DNA from: Taudactylus pleione
Taxonomy: Eukaryota; Chordata; Amphibia; Anura; Myobatrachidae
Assembly (NCBI GenBank): GCA_031769625.1
Contig: JAUIMM010000002.1
Span: forward strand, 248,001-312,000
Direction of reading: 5' to 3'
Length of the DNA: 64,000 nt
Part shown: one piece after another, positions 50,445 to 62,400 of the stretch
Numbering within the stretch: position 1 is the first letter of the stretch
How the letters are laid out: every line of letters starts with the position of its first letter
The notes under the pieces: generated by a model
Seen by the model: the letters and a program-made list of their open reading frames with translations, nothing else
The model's database searches: none
What the model was told of the DNA's origin: nothing
Position numbers and translations under genes: made by a program

Positions 50445-53400
50445 TTATACAAGCTCCGTTACATGGCATAAACCCACTGAGTGTATTATACAAGCTCCGT
50501 GACAGGGAATAAGCCCACTGAGTGTATTATACAAGCTCCGTGACAGGGCATAAGCCCACTGGGTGCATACAAGCTCCTTGAAAGGGCATAAGCCCACTGT
50601 GTGTATTATACAAGCTCCGTGACAGGGCATAAGCCCACTGTGTCTATTATACAAGCTCTGTGACAGGGCATAAGCCCACTGAGTGTATTATACAAGCTCC
50701 GTGAAAGGGCATAAGCCCACTGAGTGTATTATACAAGCTCCGTGACAGGGCATAAGCCCACTGAGTGTAATATACAGGCTCCGTGACAGGGCATAAGCCC
50801 ACTGAGTGTTATACAAGCTCCGTGAAAGGGCATAAGCCCACTGAGTGTATTATACAAGCTCCGTGAAAGGGCATAAGCCCACTGAGTGTATTATACAAGC
50901 TCCATGATAGGGCATAGCCCACTGAGTATTATAGAAGCTCTGTGACAGGGCATAAGCCCACTGAGTGTATTATAGAAGCTCTGTGAAAGGGCATAAGCCC
51001 ACTGAGTGTATTATACAAGCTCCGTGACAGGGCATAAGCCCACTGAGTGTATTATACAAGCTCCGTGACAGGGCATAAGCCCACTGAGTGTATTATACAA
51101 GCTCTGTGACAGGGCATAAGCTCACTGAGTGTATTATACAAGCTCCGTGACAGGGCATAAGCCCAGTGAGTGCATACAAGCTCCATGAAAGGGCATAGCC
51201 CACTGTGTCTATTATACAAGCTCCGTGAAAGGGCATAAGCCCACTGAGTGTATTATACAAGCTCCGTGACAGGGCATAAGCCCACTGTGTCTATTATACA
51301 AGCTCCGTGAAAGGGCATAAGCCCACTGAGTGTATTATACAAGCTCCGTGAAAGGGCATAAGCCCACTGAGTGTATTATACAAGCTCCGTGAAAGGGCAT
51401 AAGCCCACTGAGTGTATTATACAAGCTCTGTGACAGGGCATAGCCCACTGAGTATATTATACAAGCTCCGTGACAGGGCATAAGCTCACTGAGTGTATTA
51501 TACAAGCTCCGTTACATGGCATAAACCCACTGAGTGTATTATACAAGCTCCGTGACAGGGAATAAGCCCACTGAGTGTATTATACAAGCTCCGTGACAGG
51601 GCATAAGCCCACTGGGTGCATACAAGCTCCTTGAAAGGGCATAAGCCCACTGTGTGTATTATACAAGCTCCGTGACAGGGCATAAGCCCACTGTGTCTAT
51701 TATACAAGCTCTGTGACAGGGCATAAGCCCACTGAGTGTATTATACAAGCTCCGTGAAAGGGCATAAGCCCACTGAGTGTATTATACAAGCTCCGTGACA
51801 GGGCATAAGCCCACTGAGTGTAATATACAGGCTCCGTGACAGGGCATAAGCCCACTGAGTGTTATACAAGCTCCGTGAAAGGGCATAAGCCCACTGAGTG
51901 TATTATACAAGCTCCGTGAAAGGGCATAAGCCCACTGAGTGTATTATACAAGCTCCATGATAGGGCATAGCCCACTGAGTATTATAGAAGCTCTGTGACA
52001 GGGCATAAGCCCACTGAGTGTATTATAGAAGCTCTGTGAAAGGGCATAAGCCCACTGAGTGTATTATACAAGCTCCGTGACAGGGCATAAGCCCACTGAG
52101 TGTATTATACAAGCTCCGTGACAGGGCATAAGCCCACTGAGTGTATTATACAAGCTCTGTGACAGGGCATAAGCTCACTGAGTGTATTATACAAGCTCCG
52201 TGACAGGGCATAAGCCCAGTGAGTGCATACAAGCTCCATGAAAGGGCATAGCCCACTCTGTCTATTATACAAGCTCCGTGAAAGGGCATAAGCCCACTGA
52301 GTGTATTATACAAGCTCCGTGACAGGGCATAAGCCCACTGTGTCTATTATACAAGCTCCGTGAAAGGGCATAAGCCCACTGAGTGTATTATACAAGCTCC
52401 GTGAAAGGGCATAAGCCCACTGAGTGTATTATACAAGCTCCGTGAAAGGGCATAAGCCCACTGAGTGTATTATACAAGCTCCGTGACAGGGCATAAGCCC
52501 ACTGAGTTTAATATACAGACTCCGTGACAGGGCATAAGCCCACTGAGTGTATTATACAAGCTCCGTGACAGGGCATAAGCCCAGTGAGTGTATTATACAA
52601 GCTCCGTGAAAGGGCATAGCCCACTGTGTCTATTATACAAGCTCTGTGACAGGGCATAGCCCACTGAGTGTATTATACAAGCTCCGTGACAGGGCATAAG
52701 CCCAGTGAGTGTATTATACAAGCTCCGTGAAAGGGCATAGCCCACTGTGTCTATTATACAAGCTCCGTGACAGGGCATAGCCCACTGAGTATATTATACA
52801 AGCTCCGTGACAGGGCATAAGCTCACTGAGTGTATTATACAAGCTCCATGACATGGCATAAGCCCACTGAGTGTATTAAACAAGCTCTGTGACAGGGCAT
52901 AAGCCCACTGTGTGTATTATACAAGCTCTGTGACAGGGCATAAGCCCACTGAGTGTATTATACAAGCTCCGTGACAGGGCATAAGCCCAGAGAGTGCATA
53001 CAAGCTCCATGAAAGGGCATAGCCCACTGTGTCTATTATACAAGCTCCGTGAAAGGGCATAAGCCCACTGAGTGTATTATACAAGCTCCGTGACAGGGCA
53101 TAAGCCCACTGTGTCTATTATACAAGCTCCGTGAAAGGGCATAAGCCCACTGAGTGTATTATACAAGCTCCGTGAAAGGGCATAAGCCCACTGAGTGTAT
53201 TATACAAGCTCCATGATAGGGCATAGCCCACTGAGTATTATACAAGCTCTGTGACAGGGCATAAGCCCACTGAGTGTATCATACAAGCTCCGTGAAAGGG
53301 CATAAGCCCACTGAGTGTATTATACAAGCTCCGTGACAGGGCATAAGCCCACTGAGTGTAATATACAGGCTCCGTGACAGGGCATAAGCCCACTGAGTGT

Positions 53401-56400
53401 ATTATACAAGCTCCGTGACAGGGCATAAGCCCAGTGAGTGTATAATACAAGCTCCGTGAAAGGGCATAGCCCACTGTGTCTATTATACAAGCTCTGTGAC
53501 AGGGCATAGCCCACTGAGTATATTATACAAGCTCTGTGACAGGGCATAAGCTCCCTGAGTGTATTATACAAGCTCCGTGACATGGCATAAGCCCACTGAG
53601 TGTATTATACAAGCACCATGACGGGGCATAAGCCCAGGGCATAAGCCCACTGTGTGTATTATACAAGCTCCGTGACAGGGCATAAGCCCACTGTGTCTAT
53701 TATACAAGCTCTGTGACAGGGCATAAGCCCACTGAGTGTATTATACAAGCTCCGTGAAAGGGCATAAGCCCACTGAGAGTATTATACAAGCTCCGTGACA
53801 GGGCATAAGCCCACTGAGTGTAATATACAGGCTGCGTGACAGGGCATAAGCCCACTGAGTGTTATACAAGCTCCGTGAAAGGGCATAAGCCCAATGAGTG
53901 TATTGTACAAGCTCCGTGAAAGGGCATAAGCCCACTGAGTGTATTATACAAGCTCCATGATAGGGCATAGCCCACTGAGTATTATACAAGCTCTGTGACA
54001 GGGCATAAGCCCACTGAGTGTATTATACAAGCTCTGTGAAAGGGCATAAGCCCACTGAGTGTATTATACAAGCTCCGTGACAGGGCATAAGCCCACTGAG
54101 TGTATTAAACAAGCTCCGTGACAGGGCATAAGCCCACTGTGTGTATTATACAAGCTCTGTGACAGGGCATAAGCCCACTGAGTGTATTATACAAGCTCTG
54201 TGACAGGGCATAAGCCCAGAGAGTGCATACAAGCTCCATGAAAGGGCATAGCCCACTGAGTGTATTATACAAGCTCCGTGAAAGGGCATAAGCCCACTGT
54301 GTCTATTATACAAGCTCCGTGAAAGGGCATAAGCCCACTGAGTGTATTATACAAGCTCCGTGACAGGGCATAAGCCCACTGTGTCTATTATACAAGCTCC
54401 GTGAAAGGGCATAAGCCCACTGAGTGTATTATACAAGCTCCGTGAAAGGGTATAAGCCCACTGAGTGTATTATACAAGCTCCATGATAGGGCATAGCCCA
54501 TTGAGTATTATACAAGCTCTGTGACAGGGCATAAGCCCACTGAGTGTATCATACAAGCTCCGTGAAAGGGCATAAGCCCACTGAGTGTATTATACAAGCT
54601 CCGTGACAGGGCATAAGCCCACTGAGTGTAATATACAGGCTCCGTGACAGGTCATAAGCCCACTGAGTGTATTATACAAGCTCCGTGACAGGGCATAAGC
54701 CCAGTGAGTGTATAATACAAGCTCCGTGAAAGGGCATAGCCCACTGTGTCTATTATACAAGCTCTGTGACAGTGCATAGCCCACTGAGTATATTATACAA
54801 GCTCCGTGACAGGGCATAAGCTCCCTGAGTGTATTATACAAGCTCCGTGACATGGCATAAGCCCACTGAGTGTATTATACAAGCTCCATGACGGGGAATA
54901 AGCCCACTGAGTGTATTATACAAGCTCCATGACAGGGCATAAGCCCACTGAGTGTATTATACAAGCTCCGTGAAAGGGCATAAGCCCACTGAGTGTATTA
55001 TACAAGCTCCATGATAGGGCATAGCCCATTGAGTATTATACAAGCTCTGTGACAGGGCATAAGCCCACTGAGTGTATTATACAAGCTCCGTGAAAGGGCA
55101 TAAGCCCACTGAGTGTATTATACAAGCTCCGTGACAGGGCATAAGCCCACTGAGTGTAATATACAGGCTCCGTGACAGGGCATAAGCCCATTGAGTGTAT
55201 TATACATGCTCCGTGACAGGGCATAAGCCCAGTGAGTGTATTATACAAGCTCCGTGAAAGGTCATAGCCCACTGTGTCTATTATACAAGCTCTGTGACAG
55301 GGCATAGCCCACTGAGTATATTATACAAGCTCCGTGACAGGGCATAAGCTCACTGAGTGTATTATACAAGCTCCGTGACATGGCATAAACCCACTGAGTG
55401 TATTATACAAGCTCCGTGACAGGGAATAAGCCCACTGAGTGTATTATACAAGCTCCGTGACAGGGCATAAGCCCACTGGGTGCATACAAGCTCCATGAAA
55501 GGGCATAGCCCACTGTGTCTATTATACAAGCTCCGTGAAAGGGCATAAGCCCACTGAGTGTATTATACAAGCTCCGTGACAGGGCATAAGCCCACTGTGT
55601 CTATTATACAAGCTCCGTGAAAGGGCATAAGCCCACTGAGTGTATTATACAAGCTCCGTGAAAGGGCATAAGCCCACTGAGTGTATTATACAAGCTCCGT
55701 GAAAGGGCATAAGCCCACTGAGTGTATTATACAAGCTCTGTGACAGGGCATAGCCCACTGAGTATATTATACAAGCTCCGTGACAGGGCATAAGCTCACT
55801 GAGTGTATTATACAAGCTCCGTTACATGGCATAAACCCACTGAGTGTATTATACAAGCTCCGTGACAGGGAATAAGCCCACTGAGTGTATTATACAAGCT
55901 CCGTGACAGGGCATAAGCCCACTGGGTGCATACAAGCTCCTTGAAAGGGCATAAGCCCACTGTGTGTATTATACAAGCTCCGTGACAGGGCATAAGCCCA
56001 CTGTGTCTATTATACAAGCTCTGTGACAGGGCATAAGCCCACTGAGTGTATTATACAAGCTCCGTGAAAGGGCATAAGCCCACTGAGTGTATTATACAAG
56101 CTCCGTGACAGGGCATAAGCCCACTGAGTGTAATATACAGGCTCCGTGACAGGGCATAAGCCCACTGAGTGTTATACAAGCTCCGTGAAAGGGCATAAGC
56201 CCACTGAGTGTATTATACAAGCTCCGTGAAAGGGCATAAGCCCACTGAGTGTATTATACAAGCTCCATGATAGGGCATAGCCCACTGAGTATTATAGAAG
56301 CTCTGTGACAGGGCATAAGCCCACTGAGTGTATTATAGAAGCTCTGTGAAAGGGCATAAGCCCACTGAGTGTATTATACAAGCTCCGTGACAGGGCATAA

Positions 56401-59400
56401 GCCCACTGAGTGTATTATACAAGCTCCGTGACAGGGCATAAGCCCACTGAGTGTATTATACAAGCTCTGTGACAGGGCATAAGCTCACTGAGTGTATTAT
56501 ACAAGCTCCGTGACAGGGCATAAGCCCAGTGAGTGCATACAAGCTCCATGAAAGGGCATAGCCCACTCTGTCTATTATACAAGCTCCGTGAAAGGGCATA
56601 AGCCCACTGAGTGTATTATACAAGCTCCGTGACAGGGCATAAGCCCACTGTGTCTATTATACAAGCTCCGTGAAAGGGCATAAGCCCACTGAGTGTATTA
56701 TACAAGCTCCGTGAAAGGGCATAAGCCCACTGAGTGTATTATACAAGCTCCGTGAAAGGGCATAAGCCCACTGAGTGTATTATAGAAGCTCCGTGACAGG
56801 GCATAAGCCCACTGAGTTTAATATACAGACTCCGTGACAGGGCATAAGCCCACTGAGTGTATTATACAAGCTCCGTGACAGGGCATAAGCCCAGTGAGTG
56901 TATTATACAAGCTCCGTGAAAGGGCATAGCCCACTGTGTCTATTATACAAGCTCTGTGACAGGGCATAGCCCACTGAGTGTATTATACAAGCTCCGTGAC
57001 AGGGCATAAGCCCAGTGAGTGTATTATACAAGCTCCGTGAAAGGGCATAGCCCACTGTGTCTATTATACAAGCTCCGTGACAGGGCATAGCCCACTGAGT
57101 ATATTATACAAGCTCCGTGACAGGGCATAAGCTCACTGAGTGTATTATACAAGCTCCATGACATGGCATAAGCCCACTGAGTGTATTAAACAAGCTCTGT
57201 GACAGGGCATAAGCCCACTGTGTGTATTATACAAGCTCTGTGACAGGGCATAAGCCCACTGAGTGTATTATACAAGCTCCGTGACAGGGCATAAGCCCAG
57301 AGAGTGCATACAAGCTCCATGAAAGGGCATAGCCCACTGTGTCTATTATACAAGCTCCGTGAAAGGGCATAAGCCCACTGAGTGTATTATACAAGCTCCG
57401 TGACAGGGCATAAGCCCACTGTGTCTATTATACAAGCTCCGTGAAAGGGCATAAGCCCACTGAGTGTATTATACAAGCTCCGTGAAAGGGCATAAGCCCA
57501 CTGAGTGTATTATACAAGCTCCATGATAGGGCATAGCCCACTGAGTATTATACAAGCTCTGTGACAGGGCATAAGCCCACTGAGTGTATCATACAAGCTC
57601 CGTGAAAGGGCATAAGCCCACTGAGTGTATTATACAAGCTCCGTGACAGGGCATAAGCCCACTGAGTGTAATATACAGGCTCCGTGACAGGGCATAAGCC
57701 CACTGAGTGTATTATACAAGCTCCGTGACAGGGCATAAGCCCAGTGAGTGTATAATACAAGCTCCGTGAAAGGGCATAGCCCACTGTGTCTATTATACAA
57801 GCTCTGTGACAGGGCATAGCCCACTGAGTATATTATACAAGCTCTGTGACAGGGCATAAGCTCCCTGAGTGTATTATACAAGCTCCGTGACATGGCATAA
57901 GCCCACTGAGTGTATTATACAAGCACCATGACGGGGCATAAGCCCAGGGCATAAGCCCACTGTGTGTATTATACAAGCTCCGTGACAGGGCATAAGCCCA
58001 CTGTGTCTATTATACAAGCTCTGTGACAGGGCATAAGCCCACTGAGTGTATTATACAAGCTCCGTGAAAGGGCATAAGCCCACTGAGAGTATTATACAAG
58101 CTCCGTGACAGGGCATAAGCCCACTGAGTGTAATATACAGGCTGCGTGACAGGGCATAAGCCCACTGAGTGTTATACAAGCTCCGTGAAAGGGCATAAGC
58201 CCAATGAGTGTATTGTACAAGCTCCGTGAAAGGGCATAAGCCCACTGAGTGTATTATACAAGCTCCATGATAGGGCATAGCCCACTGAGTATTATACAAG
58301 CTCTGTGACAGGGCATAAGCCCACTGAGTGTATTATACAAGCTCTGTGAAAGGGCATAAGCCCACTGAGTGTATTATACAAGCTCCGTGACAGGGCATAA
58401 GCCCACTGAGTGTATTAAACAAGCTCCGTGACAGGGCATAAGCCCACTGTGTGTATTATACAAGCTCTGTGACAGGGCATAAGCCCACTGAGTGTATTAT
58501 ACAAGCTCTGTGACAGGGCATAAGCCCAGAGAGTGCATACAAGCTCCATGAAAGGGCATAGCCCACTGAGTGTATTATACAAGCTCCGTGAAAGGGCATA
58601 AGCCCACTGTGTCTATTATACAAGCTCCGTGAAAGGGCATAAGCCCACTGAGTGTATTATACAAGCTCCGTGACAGGGCATAAGCCCACTGTGTCTATTA
58701 TACAAGCTCCGTGAAAGGGCATAAGCCCACTGAGTGTATTATACAAGCTCCGTGAAAGGGTATAAGCCCACTGAGTGTATTATACAAGCTCCATGATAGG
58801 GCATAGCCCACTGAGTATTATACAAGCTCTGTGACAGGGCATAAGCCCACTGAGTGTATCATACAAGCTCCGTGAAAGGGCATAAGCCCACTGAGTGTAT
58901 TATACAAGCTCCGTGACAGGGCATAAGCCCACTGAGTGTAATATACAGGCTCCGTGACAGGTCATAAGCCCACTGAGTGTATTATACAAGCTCCGTGACA
59001 GGGCATAAGCCCAGTGAGTGTATAATACAAGCTCCGTGAAAGGGCATAGCCCACTGTGTCTATTATACAAGCTCTGTGACAGTGCATAGCCCACTGAGTA
59101 TATTATACAAGCTCCGTGACAGGGCATAAGCTCCCTGAGTGTATTATACAAGCTCCGTGACATGGCATAAGCCCACTGAGTGTATTATACAAGCTCCATG
59201 ACGGGGAATAAGCCCACTGAGTGTATTATACAAGCTCCATGACAGGGCATAAGCCCACTGAGTGTATTATACAAGCTCCGTGAAAGGGCATAAGCCCACT
59301 GAGTGTATTATACAAGCTCCATGATAGGGCATAGCCCATTGAGTATTATACAAGCTCTGTGACAGGGCATAAGCCCACTGAGTGTATTATACAAGCTCCG

Positions 59401-62400
59401 TGAAAGGGCATAAGCCCACTGAGTGTATTATACAAGCTCCGTGACAGGGCATAAGCCCACTGAGTGTAATATACAGGCTCCGTGACAGGGCATAAGCCCA
59501 TTGAGTGTATTATACATGCTCCGTGACAGGGCATAAGCCCAGTGAGTGTATTATACAAGCTCCGTGAAAGGTCATAGCCCACTGTGTCTATTATACAAGC
59601 TCTGTGACAGGGCATAGCCCACTGAGTATATTATACAAGCTCCGTGACAGGGCATAAGCTCACTGAGTGTATTATACAAGCTCCGTGACATGGCATAAAC
59701 CCACTGAGTGTATTATACAAGCTCCGTGACAGGGAATAAGCCCACTGAGTGTATTATACAAGCTCCGTGACAGGGCATAAGCCCACTGGGTGCATACAAG
59801 CTCCTTGAAAGGGCATAAGCCCACTGTGTGTATTATACAAGCTCCGTGACAGGGCATAAGCCCACTGTGTCTATTATACAAGCTCTGTGACAGGGCATAA
59901 GCCCACTGAGTGTATTATACAAGCTCCGTGAAAGGGCATAAGCCCACTGAGTGTATTATACAAGCTCCGTGACAGGGCATAAGCCCACTGAGTGTAATAT
60001 ACAGGCTCCGTGACAGGGCATAAGCCCACTGAGTGTTATACAAGCTCCGTGAAAGGGCATAAGCCCACTGAGTGTATTATACAAGCTCCGTGAAAGGGCA
60101 TAAGCCCACTGAGTGTATTATACAAGCTCCATGATAGGGCATAGCCCACTGAGTATTATAGAAGCTCTGTGACAGGGCATAAGCCCACTGAGTGTATTAT
60201 AGAAGCTCTGTGAAAGGGCATAAGCCCACTGAGTGTATTATACAAGCTCCGTGACAGGGCATAAGCCCACTGAGTGTATTATACAAGCTCCGTGACAGGG
60301 CATAAGCCCACTGAGTGTATTATACAAGCTCTGTGACAGGGCATAAGCTCACTGAGTGTATTATACAAGCTCCGTGACAGGGCATAAGCCCAGTGAGTGC
60401 ATACAAGCTCCATGAAAGGGCATAGCCCACTGTGTCTATTATACAAGCTCCGTGAAAGGGCATAAGCCCACTGAGTGTATTATACAAGCTCCGTGACAGG
60501 GCATAAGCCCACTGTGTCTATTATACAAGCTCCGTGAAAGGGCATAAGCCCACTGAGTGTATTATACAAGCTCCGTGAAAGGGCATAAGCCCACTGAGTG
60601 TATTATACAAGCTCCGTGAAAGGGCATAAGCCCACTGAGTGTATTATACAAGCTCTGTGACAGGGCATAGCCCACTGAGTATATTATACAAGCTCCGTGA
60701 CAGGGCATAAGCTCACTGAGTGTATTATACAAGCTCCGTTACATGGCATAAACCCACTGAGTGTATTATACAAGCTCCGTGACAGGGAATAAGCCCACTG
60801 AGTGTATTATACAAGCTCCGTGACAGGGCATAAGCCCACTGGGTGCATACAAGCTCCTTGAAAGGGCATAAGCCCACTGTGTGTATTATACAAGCTCCGT
60901 GACAGGGCATAAGCCCACTGTGTCTATTATACAAGCTCTGTGACAGGGCATAAGCCCACTGAGTGTATTATACAAGCTCCGTGAAAGGGCATAAGCCCAC
61001 TGAGTGTATTATACAAGCTCCGTGACAGGGCATAAGCCCACTGAGTGTAATATACAGGCTCCGTGACAGGGCATAAGCCCACTGAGTGTTATACAAGCTC
61101 CGTGAAAGGGCATAAGCCCACTGAGTGTATTATACAAGCTCCGTGAAAGGGCATAAGCCCACTGAGTGTATTATACAAGCTCCATGATAGGGCATAGCCC
61201 ACTGAGTATTATAGAAGCTCTGTGACAGGGCATAAGCCCACTGAGTGTATTATAGAAGCTCTGTGAAAGGGCATAAGCCCACTGAGTGTATTATACAAGC
61301 TCCGTGACAGGGCATAAGCCCACTGAGTGTATTATACAAGCTCCGTGACAGGGCATAAGCCCACTGAGTGTATTATACAAGCTCTGTGACAGGGCATAAG
61401 CTCACTGAGTGTATTATACAAGCTCCGTGACAGGGCATAAGCCCAGTGAGTGCATACAAGCTCCATGAAAGGGCATAGCCCACTCTGTCTATTATACAAG
61501 CTCCGTGAAAGGGCATAAGCCCACTGAGTGTATTATACAAGCTCCGTGACAGGGCATAAGCCCACTGTGTCTATTATACAAGCTCCGTGAAAGGGCATAA
61601 GCCCACTGAGTGTATTATACAAGCTCCGTGAAAGGGCATAAGCCCACTGAGTGTATTATACAAGCTCCGTGAAAGGGCATAAGCCCACTGAGTGTATTAT
61701 ACAAGCTCCGTGACAGGGCATAAGCCCACTGAGTTTAATATACAGACTCCGTGACAGGGCATAAGCCCACTGAGTGTATTATACAAGCTCCGTGACAGGG
61801 CATAAGCCCAGTGAGTGTATTATACAAGCTCCGTGAAAGGGCATAGCCCACTGTGTCTATTATACAAGCTCTGTGACAGGGCATAGCCCACTGAGTGTAT
61901 TATACAAGCTCCGTGACAGGGCATAAGCCCAGTGAGTGTATTATACAAGCTCCGTGAAAGGGCATAGCCCACTGTGTCTATTATACAAGCTCCGTGACAG
62001 GGCATAGCCCACTGAGTATATTATACAAGCTCCGTGACAGGGCATAAGCTCACTGAGTGTATTATACAAGCTCCATGACATGGCATAAGCCCACTGAGTG
62101 TATTAAACAAGCTCTGTGACAGGGCATAAGCCCACTGTGTGTATTATACAAGCTCTGTGACAGGGCATAAGCCCACTGAGTGTATTATACAAGCTCCGTG
62201 ACAGGGCATAAGCCCAGAGAGTGCATACAAGCTCCATGAAAGGGCATAGCCCACTGTGTCTATTATACAAGCTCCGTGAAAGGGCATAAGCCCACTGAGT
62301 GTATTATACAAGCTCCGTGACAGGGCATAAGCCCACTGTGTCTATTATACAAGCTCCGTGAAAGGGCATAAGCCCACTGAGTGTATTATACAAGCTCCGT